Assembly: GCA_020796225.1 (NCBI GenBank) | Contig: CM036759.1 | Location: forward strand, 68,142,590-68,206,589 | Length of the DNA stretch: 64,000 nucleotides | Origin: Arion vulgaris | Taxonomy: Eukaryota > Mollusca > Gastropoda > Stylommatophora > Arionidae | Direction: 5' to 3' | Shown here: piece by piece, positions 53,690 to 64,000 of the stretch | Layout: each line of letters opens with the position of its first letter | How positions within the stretch are numbered: the stretch's first letter is position 1 | The notes under the pieces: model-generated | What the model saw: only the letters and a program-made list of their open reading frames with translations | Databases searched by the model: none | What the model was told of the DNA's origin: nothing | Translations under genes and position numbers: made by a program

Positions 53690-54680
53690 CAACCTGCTTG
53701 AAAAGCTCTCTATCTCTAACAAGTTCTCTCACTTCTTGTAACGTCATGTTCAAGGTTTCTTTGATGCCCTGCTGCCATCTTCATCTTGGAGTTCCCCGCC
53801 TCTACCCACAGAAACCACGCCATACATTACAATTCTCTTCAAACCACTGAGAAGTTTAACGTGGCCAACATATTTCATCTTTTGGGTCATGTTATTTATG
53901 AGATAATGCTCCTTTGATATGCAGATCTTGTAGGATGTCTTTGTTTTCTTTTCTTCTCTGTCCAGAACATTCTAAGAACTTTTCTGTAACACCTTGTTTC
54001 AAAAGCTTCAAGTTTGTTCTTTAATATTTGTGTATAATCTGCGTTTCACATCCATATGTTGCCACAGGGAATATGCATGTTCTCAGAAGTTTTAATTTTG
54101 TTTCTTTGCTTGTGTCATGCCATATTTTCTTCATGCTGACCACCCCTTTTAAAGTACAATCATCATCATCATCAAGTGCCATGCCTGCTTGCGTAAGTGA
54201 TCAAAGATCTCTACAAATCTCTATTACTTACTTCTACTTAATCCGTCATGCCTAGTGACACATGGGGCTTCAGAAAGGACTTTCCATGCTCTCCTGTCCA
54301 GTGCAACCTTCAGCGCAGAGCCCCACGTCAGAGATGCGGTGTCCAGTTCCTCTTCCATCATGCGCTCCATGTTGTCCGTGGTCTGCCTTTCTTTCTCTTT
54401 CCTCTGGTGTCCAAGTGAGGGCTATCCTTGCAGGCATTTCTTGTCTCATTCTCATAACATGTCCGAGCCATTTCCATCTTCTCTTTTGAGTATGTCATTC
54501 ATTGCCTCTTGTCTTGTGTCTTGGAGTAGTTGGTTATTGGATATTTTTACTGGCCAAAAGATTCCCAAGATTCTGCGAAGACAAGAGTGGTGGAAAACTG
54601 ACAGCCTGCTAGTATCTCCTTTGGTCATCCTCCAACACTTCGATCCATAGAGCAAAACTGGCAAAACAATGCTTTTATAG
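53690..54680 (-). mobile_element. LINE RT C-terminal fragments (two tandem pieces)
   Basis: 54452-54664 reads VLLYGSKCWRMTK, HHSCLRRILGIFWPVK and 54255-54455 continues with MRMRQEMPARIALTW. 53690-54020 is a second piece with CYRKVLRMFWTEKKT-type codons in reverse. Both are broken. Confidence 0.78.
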
Positions 54681-54689
54681 AGTATAAAT

Positions 54690-55260
54690 CTCTATCCCTG
54701 GTGTTTACTATCATCTCAGATGTTGATGTTCTTACATACCATAAAGTCAGGATAACCATAATTTTCTCTCTGTCTTTCTCTGTATCATCTTCCCTCAATT
54801 TTACCGGTTGCCACAACGTGTTCGGGGGGCCAGATATTACACACAAACTGCATGGATATGTAGCAGTCAGTGATTCATAGCTGACTGCTAGCGTCAGGGT
54901 TAGTATAAGAACAAAGCTGACCATGACTCCACTTCGCCTCCCCGTGGTGGCCTCGGAAACAGATTAACTCTAGCAAAGTTTGTGGAGATCGAAGAGGGAG
55001 AAGCTAACCCAGTACCCAACAGTCAGATGTGTCGGACCGAAAGGTGCAGACACCGCAGTTCACACTGAAGAGTGACACAACACATTCCGCTCTCTGACTG
55101 CATCCTGTTATAACCAGCGGAAGTATGAGAACGAACGAACAAAGAAAATAATGTGTTCTAAGCCTCCCCTTCTCATTACATGTTCGAAAAATGATGACTG
55201 CCTCTTTCTTATATTGATAATAAGCTAAAGTGTTCTACTGCTGTACAAATACAATATTCT
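54690..55260 (-). mobile_element. LINE debris, weak
   Basis: 54690-54830 and 55140-55240 match tails of other LINE fragments in reverse (catcatctgagatgttgatg-like, ctcattacatgttcg). The middle is unassigned. Confidence 0.5.
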
Positions 55261-55280
55261 TGTGTTATGAGAAACCTTAC

Positions 55281-55444
55281 ATGAGATCAGGTTTAAAATG
55301 ATGAATAATTGCGCAGAATGCCAGTCCATTTCTCCAGGATGTTGTCATATCTGTAACTTCAACACCATGGTAACCATTTGTGATCTGTCTGCACCAGCTA
55401 ATCATTTCATCAAACGAGCTGTTGTTAGATAGTGGAGTCTCATT
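55281..55444 (-). CDS. EHBP1: EHBP1-like exon: CH domain, N-terminal half
   Basis: A 164-bp exon, phase 0 start and phase 2 end, acceptor tttacag and donor gtaagg. After about ten polar residues it encodes the first helices of a calponin-homology domain. Hallmarks visible are the ISWC motif, a Gly-Tyr loop, [19 protein letters not shown] and the following DL. The [10 protein letters not shown].(L/I)HH block is the most conserved part of type-2 and EHBP1/MICAL-like CH domains. In EHBP1 this domain targets actin. It is bordered upstream by the 91-bp intronic array (55490-56707), which starts about 45 bp from the acceptor. Confidence 0.93.
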
Positions 55445-55489
55445 CTGTAAATATAAACAAATAATTTCTTAAATAGTTAGTGTCGTTAG

Positions 55490-56707
55490 TTACCATACGC
55501 TGAGAGACATACTAACATCGGAGCATTTATGGATTAATTGGTTCGATGTGCAGTGATGATGATCTGATGACTAAACTAAACCTGATGTCATTAGTTGCCA
55601 CACGCTGAGAGACATACTGAGGAGGATACTGAGAAGGAGATCGGAGCATTTATGGACTAATTGATTTGATGTGCAGTGATGATGATCCGATGACTAAACT
55701 AAACACATTGAGAGACATACCAAGGAGGAGATCGGAGCACTTATAGACTAATTGGTTGGATGTGCAGTGATGATGATCCGACGACTAAACTAAACACATT
55801 GAGAGACATACCAAGGAGGAGATCGGAGCACTTATAGACTAATTGGTTGGATGTGCAGTGATGATGATCCGACGACTAAACTAAACACATTGAGAGACAT
55901 ACCAAGGAGGAGATCGGAGCACTTATAGACTAATTGGTTGGATGTGCAGTGATGATGATCCGACGACTAAACTAAACACATTGAGAGACATACCAAGGAG
56001 GAGATCGGAGCACTTATAGACTAATTGGTTGGATGTGCAGTGATGATGATCCGACGACTAAACTAAACACATTGAGAGACATACCAAGGAGGAGATCGGA
56101 GCACTTATAGACTAATTGGTTGGATGTGCAGTGATGATGATCCGATCTACTAAACTAAACACATTGAGAGACATACCAAGGAGGAGATCGGAGCACTTAT
56201 AGACTAATTGGTTGGATGTGCAGTGATGATGATCCGAGACTTAAACTAAACACATTGAGAGACATACCAAGGAGGAGATCGGAGCACTTATAGACTAATT
56301 GGTTGGATGTGCAGTGATGATGATCCGACGACTAAACTAAACACATTGAGAGACATACCAAGGAGGAGATCGGAGCACTTATAGACTAATTGGTTGGATG
56401 TGCAGTGATGATGATCCGACGACTAAACTAAACACATTGAGAGACATACCAAGGAGGAGATCGGAGCACTTATAGACTAATTGGTTGGATGTGCAGTGAT
56501 GATGATCCGACGACTAAACTAAACACATTGAGAGACATACCAAGGAGGAGATCGGAGCACTTATAGACTAATTGGTTGGATGTGCAGTGATGATGATCCG
56601 ACGACTAAACTAAACACATTGAGAGACATACCAAGGAGGAGATCGGAGCACTTATAGACTAATTGGTTGGATGTGCAGTGATGATGATCCGATGACTGAA
56701 CTAAACT
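55490..56707. repeat. 91-bp array, about 13 units
   Basis: The unit has gtgatgatgatccgacgact, aaactaaacacattgagaga, ggaggagatcggagcactta and gactaattggttggatgtgc. The first two units (55490-55690) are diverged and the rest nearly identical. The agatcggagcac...gtgcagtgatgat spacing resembles the core of SINE-1 and SINE-8. Confidence 0.95.
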
Positions 56708-56746
56708 GTAAATGAACATTATTTGCTATTAAATGATCTCCCTTAC

Positions 56747-56801
56747 CTGTCTAGATTCCATTGAAATTATACTTGCTTCTTTATTTGATGTTTTTGGGAC
56801 A
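56747..56801 (-). CDS. EHBP1: EHBP1-like exon: linker before CH domain
   Basis: A 55-bp exon reading VPKTSNKEASIISMESRQ. The acceptor is a good pyrimidine tract ending in CAG and the donor is CAG|gtaagg. It begins with one base finishing a split codon and ends in phase 0, which fits the next exon (55281-55444). No domain is recognised; it is a polar linker just ahead of the CH domain. The next exon upstream would have to end two bases into a codon and was not found before 64000. The call rests on splice signals and phase, so it is weaker than for the CH exons. Confidence 0.65.
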
Positions 56802-56892
56802 CTGGTCAAAGAAAAACATTAAAATTGGAAACAATTAGAAAAATACATCCAACAAGACAGAATCATCTATTAATGTTTTAAACAGATCAAGT

Positions 56893-56990
56893 TACCAGCT
56901 ATATGACAATTATCATCGTAGCAGTTCGGACATGCCAATAGGTTTTCCGATCCCAGCCTCAACAAATCCAGCAGCCCAACCTGATTAATT
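56893..56990 (-). mobile_element. SINE-10 fragment
   Basis: gctatatgacaattatcatc, gttcggacatgccaatagg and cagcagcccaacc match 30590-30840. Confidence 0.55.
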
Positions 56991-57049
56991 AAATTTAATC
57001 AGTTTAATGATTAATAAAAATTTTTCGCAAAATTTGATATGTTCTTCTT

Positions 57050-57195
57050 TCACTTAATCCTAGATTATTGTTGGAACTACGTTGATGGTGCTTTGTACAA
57101 AACTTTCTGCAAATGGTGTGCCATTTCTGCAGACACGGACGGTGCCATAAGCCGAATCCCGATGCAATGAAGTCAATTCTTCGCATTTAGATCAT
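57050..57195 (+). mobile_element. SINE-4 fragment
   Basis: ggtgtgccatttctgcagac and gatgcaatgaagtcaattct; head absent. Confidence 0.75.
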
Positions 57196-57439
57196 TTTTT
57201 ACTAGTGCTTGTTTGTGGTATACTGTTCTAATCATGATACATGACCGAACCATGAAGTTTATTGTTTCTCAACTCCGTGTGGACCAAACGCCACACTACG
57301 TGGCTTTGGGTTGACGATTTTTACCTGAGCCACAATAAAGGGTGTTCTTTTTATACTAAACACAAATGGTTTGTAAAAACATGGCGGTTTTGTCCTGGTC
57401 CACTAAAAGTTAATATACTCTACAATATGAGAATAAACA

Positions 57440-57728
57440 TTCTTCTTCTTCTCTTCCACCATTGACTTCTTTATAGAAGTGTTGGGGTGAAACGTAGTGA
57501 TCTTGTGTGTGCTTGTTCTTCTCTTCCACCATTGACTTCTTTATAGAAGTGTTGGGGTGAAACGTAGTGATCTTGTGTGTGCTTGTTCTTCTCTTCCACC
57601 ATTGACTTCTTTATAGAAGTGTTGGGGTGAAACGTAGTGATCTTGTGTGTGCTTGTTCTTCTCTTCCACCATTGACTTCTTTATAGAAGTGTTGGGGTGA
57701 AACGTAGTGATCTTGTGCGTGCTTGTTT
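57440..57728. repeat. 70-bp array, 4 units
   Basis: The unit has ttctcttccaccattgactt, ctttatagaagtgttggggt, gaaacgtagtgatcttgtgt. Units are almost identical. Confidence 0.95.
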
Positions 57729-57729
57729 T

Positions 57730-57970
57730 AAGACACTTTGTAAGCTGCTATTCATGTTCGTAAGGCTGTTCTTGATGCCGCGCTCCATCTTTGTGTGGTC
57801 TTCCTCTTGTCTTGTACTCATTATACTTTTTCTGTGTGGCTCTCTGTGGTAGGCGATACCAGGGCATTCTGGTCAGGTGTCCAAACCATTTAATCTGTTG
57901 TTCTTTTATGAATTGCATAACTGGTTTCACATCCAGTCTCTTTCTGATTTCATCATTTCTAATTTTGTCT
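57730..57970 (-). mobile_element. LINE RT C-terminal fragment
   Basis: RDKIRNDEIRKRLDVKPVMQ, QQIKWFGHLTRM and RGRPHKDG in frame (57748-58044). Confidence 0.83.
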
Positions 57971-58590
57971 CTTATTGAGAATAACATTGATAAAACCAAA
58001 GTAATGATATTCGCTAAAGAAGAAAACGCTACCAATATCCCCATCTAGAAACACCCATTAAAACAAATCAAAAACTTTACATATCTAGTGAGCATTTTTT
58101 TAACAAATGGAAGAATAACTAACGAAATCCAAGATAGATGCAATAAAGCAAATCACATCAAAGGATAAACAGCGTCAATTTTGTAACGCAAACATGTCAC
58201 CATGAACACTTAAAGAGAATTGCACAACACAATCTTCCAACATGATACTATCAGTGCCAAACCTGGATGCTGACATCAAACGATAGAAGAGCACTAAACT
58301 CGACAGAGATAAAATGTCTGTGCAAAAAGCTGGGAGTATCAAAAAAAGAAGTTTATAGCTTGTCACCCATGGAAGAAGGACAGTGCAAGGAGGGACTCAT
58401 GAAGCGACCCGAAGAAATTCTAAAGGAAATCGGGCTGCCGACTCATTTTTCTCAAACTGGAAAAAACTGGGAGAGAGTGGGGAGATCTGGAAAAGATGGC
58501 CTTGGATAGGCGGGCTTGGAAGGCCTTAGTTGCGGACCTATGCTTCCCTAGGGAGCGAAGGGTGACGAGTGCAAGACAAAGAAGAATCAA
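57971..58590 (+). mobile_element. LINE RT fragments in opposite orientation
   Basis: 58000-58340 holds KTKVMIFAKEENAT and, after stops, TLHNTIFQHD-like and LNSTEIKCLCKKLGVSKK codons. 58455-58590 has DRRAWKALVADLCF, a LINE C-terminus of another family. Confidence 0.75.
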
Positions 58591-58596
58591 AACTAG

Positions 58597-58765
58597 TAAT
58601 GTCTATCGACTTTCTTTCTCTAAAATCATACCCATTAACTCGTTCTGTACAACATGTCTATCGACTTTCTTTCTCTAAAATCATACCCATTAACTCGTTC
58701 TGTACAACATGTCTATCGACTTTCTTTCTCTAAAATCATACCCATTAACCTGTTCTGTACAACAT
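58597..58765. repeat. 55-bp tandem repeat, 3 units
   Basis: The unit has catgtctatcgactttcttt, ctctaaaatcatacccatta and actcgttctgtacaa. Confidence 0.95.
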
Positions 58766-58768
58766 GTC

Positions 58769-59260
58769 TATCCCTGGCCTGGCCTTTTCCGGCCCGGGCC
58801 CCTGGCCTGGCCTGGCCCTGGCCTGGCCTGGCCTGGCCTGGCCTGGCCGGGCCCTGTCCAGTCGGGCCCCTTGGTCCTGGCCCTGGCCGTTTTCCCTGCA
58901 ATCCTCCCCCAAACCACCCCCTCCCCCAAACCTGCCTACCCTCCTACCCAAACCCTCCTGGCCCAAACCCTCCCTCCTAACCTTAAACCCTCCCTTCCTT
59001 CCTAACTGCCCCAATTCGGGGCTCACCTTTTGTGACCCCCATCCCGTCACCCCGGACTACAGACAGACCTCATCCAATGAGAATGCCAAAAGAATCAACT
59101 CAAAATACCCTTTCCAAGTCCCACAATGGCCCACAGCCCATTGAAGGCACACCTGGCAGTAGACCCCCACACCCCCAAAACAACAGACATCCCAGCACCC
59201 GACATGGCCAGTTGAAGATCAATCATACTAAATGTCCTTATTAGGACAAACGGACAACAG
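58769..59260. repeat. (CCTGG)n tract and C-rich low-complexity DNA
   Basis: 58769-58885 is built of cctgg and ccctgg; 58886-59260 stays strongly C-rich on the plus strand. Frames open on both strands are compositional. Two copies of aatgtccttattaggacaaa (59230-59250, 59268-59288), each nearly palindromic, follow. Confidence 0.85.
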
Positions 59261-59289
59261 ATCAAGACTAAATGTCCTTATTAGGACAA

Positions 59290-59640
59290 AACAGACACAC
59301 AATATATAACATAATCCACCAGGCCCGTCCCAGGCCACATGGCCACAAGAAAAAGGCCCAAATGCCCATATCCCAGAAGACATATGCCCCAGGTTAAAGG
59401 GGGCCCCCCAAACCACATAGGTTAACCCACCACCGAACAACAACAACAACATTTAATAATAATTCCTCTGCCGTTATCGTTACGGGCCTGAAAATTTCCC
59501 CATCCGCTCTATCTGGGCAACTCGCCCCAATCTCCTCCATGGAATGAGACCGATATTTCCCCTCTCTCAGAAAAGTTCCTTCAGGGTTTCCCTTGGTCGA
59601 CCTCTCTTTTTGAAACCTTTTATCCCACTTAAATTCTTTG
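59290..59640. other. sequence with no recognised feature
   Basis: C-rich start, (caa)n at 59438-59450, otherwise nothing seen. Confidence 0.4.
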
Positions 59641-59644
59641 ATAT

Positions 59645-60105
59645 TCTTTGATCTCTCTCTCTCTTGCGTTCCCGGCCCGCCGTGGAAACTTCTATCATGA
59701 ATTTTTTGTTGTTTTTAGGGTTCCTTCCCCCTCACTTTTTTGCGAAGCTCTGTGTGTTTGGCCGTATTTTTCGTATACCTTAAAAGTTGGTCTTAAGCGT
59801 GTTCCCGTCATGTCTGCCATATTGCATGGGCACAGGCTAGTTGTGCCAATTTTAAATTTATGGAACATGTGGGTCGGCTTGTTGTGGCCGTCGGGGGGAA
59901 ATATGGCAACTTGTTCCTGCAGAGAGACCATGTATCCGTCACTGTCTGTGTCTGCGGATGGGCTTTTGCCCATTTGCTTCATATGTGAAATTGATGGTTG
60001 TTTTGACTTCCCCATGGGTGATCTCGAGATCAGTCTGGGGTGATCCCCGCCCTCTTTGGCTAACGTCCCCCCCTTTTCCCCCCAATGTTGCAGTGTGCGG
60101 GATCC
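59645..60105 (-). mobile_element. RNase-H-type LINE fragment
   Basis: Matches 31978-32430 in reverse order of coding (gcacaggctagttgtgccaa, ttttaaattta, gtgatctcgagatcagtctg), with many one-base differences. Confidence 0.75.
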
Positions 60106-62985
60106 ACTGGATGAAAGGTCTCCATCTTCTCTTTCTTATAACAGTTGTCATGTGGTTGACCAGACATGTCTCTGATTTCATCACTTCTCCCGAATTCGTT
60201 CCATTTTATATTCATTATTTTTCGCATACATCTATTTTCAAATGCATTCAACTTGCTTTCTATATCTTTAGTCATTTTCCAACTCTCGCTGGCATATGTT
60301 AGGATTGATACAACATTTGAATTGAAAATTCGTAATTTAGTTTTAATACTATATAACTTGCAGTTCCATATTTTATTTAGACTTTTAAAAGCTGATGTTG
60401 CTTTGCCAATTCGTATCATAATTTCTTTTAACATTTCCTGTGCAATCAAAATTGCTACCTAAATAGATGAACTGCTCTGTTATTTTTATCAGTTTAGATT
60501 CCAGTGTGATATCTGCATTACTTGCCATAGGTGTCTTCATTATATTTTGTTTTTCATAGCTTATCTGCAGTCCAACTTTTGATGCTATAGATGACAAGTT
60601 GTCTGTTTTCTTTGCATATCTTGGTTGTTTCTACTTAACAAGGCAATATCATCTGCAAAATCCAAATCTTCTAGTTGATTATTTTCTACCCAATCAATGC
60701 CAGTTTCACCCTGCAACATTTTCGCATCACCCAGTCAATGGCCACTCCAAACAATAGCGGAGATAGAATACAGCCTTGCTTTACTCCGGTTTCAACCATA
60801 AACCAGTCGCTGTGTCCACCATCAGTGCGAACTGCCTACTGTGAACCATCATAGAGGCTCTTTATAATGTTTATTATTTTGTCTGGTATTCCATAGCATC
60901 TCAGAATATTCCACAGAGAGATTCTGTAGACTATCAAAGGCTTTTTTAAAATCGATGAAATTTAATATGAGTTTAGTATGAGTGGTTGTTGCTTCTCAAT
61001 ATGTTCCTCCAAAATTAGTCGTAGGGTAATTATTTGGTCTAACCAGCTTCTCCCAGGTCTAAAACCAGCTTGTTCTTCTCTCAGGGTTGTGTCCACTGCT
61101 CCTTTGATTCTATTAAGAATGATTTTGCAGAAAGTCTTGGTCATTACTGATAATAGGGTGATCCCTCTCCAGTTGTTGCAATCTTTGAGATCACTTTTTG
61201 GGGATCTTAACAATTATTCCCTTCTTCCATTGATCTGGGACAGTTTCTTCTTCCCATACTTTATTAAATAGTTCTTGCACCTGGCTAATAGTTGTATCAT
61301 CAGCCGCTTTGAGCATTTCTGCAGTAATGTTGTCATCACCCGCTGCCTTATTGTTTATCAAGGAATTGATTGCCTCCTTGACCTCAGCTACACTTATCAT
61401 TTCTTCGTTAATTGGTAGGGAGCTGTTTCTTGCCTCTTCGTCAAACTTGAGTAGTATTGGTGGATCAGGTCTATTTAATATTTCTTCAAAATGTTCTGCC
61501 CATCTTTTCTTCTGCTCGGTATCTGATGTTAGAACTTTACCATCTTTGCTCTTGATTGGGCCACCCTTTGAAACAAATGTTCCAGTAAGTTGTTTTATTG
61601 TGTTGTATAGCATTTTACTGTTTCCAGTCTTAGCTGCCTTTTCCCTTCTTCGGCCAGTCGATTGACATATGCTCTTTTATCTCTTCTAGCTGCTCTTTCA
61701 CTTCCTTGTCTTTTAGTCTATATTCATCTTTATCTTGGATTTCATCTGTTGCATCCTTAGTATTAAATATTGCTAGTTTCATCTTTCTTCTTTCTTGAAT
61801 ACATTTCCAGGTGTCATCGCTTATCCAGGGTTTCTGTCTTTCGTCTTTAATCCTGCGCTACCATTTGCTGCCCCCAATAGTGTGTCCTTTATCTTAGTCC
61901 ATTTGTCTTCAATGTTCTGTTCATTTTCACCATTGAGTAACTCAAACCTATTCTTAAGTTCGAGCTGATATTTCTCTTTTACTTCATTATTTTGTAGTCT
62001 TTGACTGTCTATTCGCAGTTGTTCTTTTTAGTATGGTGAATTTTCAATTTCAGTTTCAATTTACCTATGCATAAATTATGATCACTTCTACATCTGCCCC
62101 TCTGTATGCACGGACATCCAGCAATGATGTTCTAAATTGTGTATTTATGCACATATGGTCAATCTGATTCCTGGTCACTCCATCTGGTGAGTGCCAAGTA
62201 AGTTTATGAATTTCCTATGTGCAAAGATGGTACCTCCAATTACTAAGTTTGACAGCATACATAACTCCGCCAGTCTTTCTCCATTCTCATTCATTGTGTT
62301 TATTCCTTGTTTTCCTATAGCTCTTCTACTCCTACATTATCACTTCCAACCTTGACATTAAAGTCCCCCATTACTACTAACAGGTCATGTTTTGGGTCTT
62401 GTTAATTTGATCTTGTAGTTGCTCATAAAATGTGTCTTTCTTATCATCGTCAGCCTCGTTTGTTGGTGCATTACACTGCAGTATTGTCATATTGACATGC
62501 CTGGTACTGAAGCGGGCTCTAATTATTCGACTCGAGATGGGTTCCCATTCTAACATGCTCTTTGCTACTCTAGGTGTCATCATTATACCCACTCCTTCAA
62601 AATGCTTACCATCTTCTCTTCCTGAATATATGAAGGTTAATCCACTAACTACTCTTCTATCTGTTCCAGGCCATCTCACCTCACTTAACCCCAGTATGTC
62701 CAGCTCGTATCTCTTCATTTCTTCTGCAATTTGGGCTGATTTTGTAGCCGTGGCCATCGTTCTCACATTCCAAAATCCAATTTTAGTGTGTCTTTGAGCC
62801 AAGTAATGTACGAGTCGGGTTGCTGACTTCCGCAGAGCAGCTTTCATCAGCAACCGTCATTGATGCACTAGGTGCACCGCACACCACCTGGCTGGTCGGT
62901 TTACCGGTATGGCGTACTTTCTTACAAGTTTCTGTAGCTATTTCATTTCTTGCGATGAGGTAGCTGGCCTCACGCACAAGTCCTC
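60106..62985 (-). mobile_element. endonuclease-RT LINE, near complete but frameshifted
   Basis: Read from 62985 downward: apurinic-type endonuclease with KIGFWNVRTM, DILGLSEVRWPGTDRR, YSGRED and GVGIMM (62377-62853); then RT with AEHFEEILNRP, NNKAAGDDNITAEMLKA and VPDQWKKGIIVKIPKK (61191-61613), NWRGITLLSV, FRPGRSWLDQI (60962-61213), the catalytic FADDIALLS (about 60635-60659), and the tail YLGSNFD, YASESWKMT and DEIRDMSGQP to 60110. There are at least five frame breaks, so it is inactive. The 5' end is near 63040; the 3' end is replaced at about 60106 by another LINE. Organisation is that of an EN-RT element without RNase H; the clade is not decided. Confidence 0.9.
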
Positions 62986-63049
62986 CTCCTTTTCATCCGG
63001 GCTTGGAACCGGCATTGGCAGAGTTAACAACATACTTGATCTAGCAATA

Positions 63050-63205
63050 TGTCTTGGAATCTCCGAAAGGAGTTAATTCTTATTTTCATGTTTGTTGGCC
63101 TACACGCTCTGATATAACCAATAAAGGTTCGTCTTAGGTTGAAAGGGCGTGCCTCGGCTTAAAGAGGCTTTAATCCCTTACTAAACAAACAAACAAACTT
63201 GATCT
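63050..63205 (+). mobile_element. retroelement 3' end with (aaac)n tail
   Basis: ggcctacacgctctgatata, ataaaggttcgtcttaggtt and gaggctttaatccctta, then aaacaaacaaacaaac. Family unknown. Confidence 0.5.
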
Positions 63206-63229
63206 AGTTTAGCTAGTTTACCCTTTTTA

Positions 63230-63415
63230 ATGGCAAACAGGTAATAACAAAGTACTGTAGTTTTACAAATTACAAAAACTGACAATATACAGCAACGTTT
63301 CGACCAACAAGGCCTTTATAAAGCAAATGAACAACAGGAGTGACGAATTAAAAAAAACCACTAACATATAGACGAATATATACGGAGACATTCTGGCAAT
63401 ATGTTTACGATGCCC
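63230..63415 (-). mobile_element. Penelope-like element 3' end
   Basis: Reverse of 26555-26646: acaaagtactgtagttttac, aaattacaaaaactgacaa, caaggcctttataaagca. Confidence 0.75.
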
Positions 63416-63499
63416 TGATCTTTCACAAATTCGTGGTTTGTTGTCATGTGGGTGTCGTATTTTCAATTTGCGTTCCAGGCAAAGTTTTTTTTTTTTTTT

Positions 63500-63660
63500 T
63501 AAATTCTCTAGGCGCTCCTGTCATTTGATGTGTCCGGAATATTTAATTGTCCTTGATTTTATATTATTTAATAGCCAACTCTCTTTAGTATTGTCCTTGA
63601 TTTTATATTATTTAATAGCCAACTTTCTTTAGTATCAAGCTGTTGCAGAACAGAAGCGTG
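63500..63660 (-). mobile_element. LINE RT C-terminal fragment with 54-bp duplication
   Basis: tttgatgtgtccggaatatt and two copies of gtccttgattttatattatt plus agccaact(c/t)tctttagta; matches 40550-40640. Confidence 0.72.
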
Positions 63661-63665
63661 TGTGG

Positions 63666-64000
63666 GGTCAAAAGGCTCATGAGGTCATGGTGGTAACATG
63701 AGCCAGGGTTAGCGAGGGGCAGCTAACCAAGACCCTGCCCCAACCTCCACGCGGTGACCCTGGAAACAGACTGGTTCTGGTCTGGCTAAGAGGGGCAGGG
63801 ATCGGGGAAACTACTGGTAGTGGTAGCAGTGCAATTACGGAATACAATAAAGATACATACAAACAAAATGCACAAATCTCATGACCGATGTCCAACAAGA
63901 TATTGCCCAAGTCCCTGAACGCAAAGAAACAGCAACGAAACATCTCAGACATGGATGAGAGGTGCATCCAGTGACCAACGTATGCCCACGTAGGGCGAAG
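63666..64000 (+). mobile_element. 1285-bp element family, copy cut by window end
   Basis: From ggggtcaaaaggctcatgag it follows 38584-38925 closely. Confidence 0.85.

Larger units (their letters stand above)
6191..56801 (-). other. EHBP1: EHBP1-like gene, internal part (10 exons; both ends outside window)
   Basis: Minus-strand exons between 56801 and 6191 join in consistent splice phase to encode a calponin-homology (CH) domain, a Ser/Pro-rich linker with an NPF motif, and most of a bMERB coiled coil. That order is specific to the EHBP1/EHBP1L1 family. Known family role: the NPF motif binds EH domains of EHD proteins, the CH domain associates with actin, and bMERB binds Rab8/10/13-type GTPases, coupling recycling endosomes to the cytoskeleton. 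The N-terminal C2 domain, the promoter and the last bMERB exons are not in the window. Listed exons total about 1.56 kb spread over 50.6 kb. Introns range from 1.3 kb to 24.0 kb and are filled with mobile elements and minisatellites. The family identification is firm; the choice between EHBP1 and EHBP1L1 is not meaningful for an invertebrate. Confidence 0.9.

Noticed and set aside
57320..57404. Minus-strand exon-like stretch (WTRTKPPCFYKP) ending at a gtaaaa donor
   Set aside because: Its ending phase does not fit the exon at 56747-56801, the acceptor is weak and no similarity to the C2 region of EHBP1 was recognised.

Overview
This is metazoan nuclear DNA. It shows GT-AG introns, conserved animal exons, several tRNA-derived SINE families, non-LTR retrotransposons, a Penelope-like element, TIR elements and many minisatellites. 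A lophotrochozoan, probably a mollusc, is my best guess from the repeat content (inference only).

One host gene is recognisable, on the minus strand. It is an EHBP1-like gene (EH-domain-binding protein 1), seen here without its 5' and 3' ends. Ten exons from 56801 down to 6191 encode a short linker (56747-56801), a complete calponin-homology domain in three exons (55281-55444, 52753-52801, 48305-48491), a large Ser/Pro-rich exon with an NPF motif (46463-47034), two short low-complexity linkers (41305-41420 with a one-base frame disruption; 36285-36403) and three exons of the C-terminal bMERB coiled coil (33672-33792, 30279-30378, 6191-6264). Splice phases agree at every junction, allowing for the frame disruption. 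The N-terminal C2 part lies beyond 64000 and the end of the bMERB domain lies before position 1. The family links EHD proteins and Rab8/10-type GTPases to actin during endocytic recycling.

Nearly everything else is intron filled with repeats. The 24-kb intron between 30279 and 6264 holds satellites of 44 bp (7884-10924, with a 13-unit higher-order repeat), 46 bp, about 19 bp (12903-17168), 18 bp and 45 bp. Other introns carry arrays of 19, 70, 35, 60, 34, 33, 23 and 91 bp. Many arrays have a recognisable source: LINE reverse-transcriptase coding sequence (60, 46, 34 and about 82 bp units), an RNase-H LINE tail (60 bp), 5' heads of tRNA-derived SINEs (3920-4135, 48935-49255), and pieces of the host exons including their 5' splice sites (33430-33671, 5600-5730).

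Nested insertions with target-site duplications give a relative history. Cases include a LINE tail in a duplicated segment (337-922), a 972-bp LTR-like element in a SINE (18735-19706), a hAT-like MITE and a 1285-bp element in one LINE copy (38053-39868), TA-flanked MITEs in LINE reading frames, SINEs within SINEs, and a TTAA-flanked foldback element (52973-53625). From 57 to 64 kb the window is mostly LINE debris, including an endonuclease-RT LINE with several breaks (60110-62985). Local names SINE-1 to SINE-10 are labels used only in this annotation.
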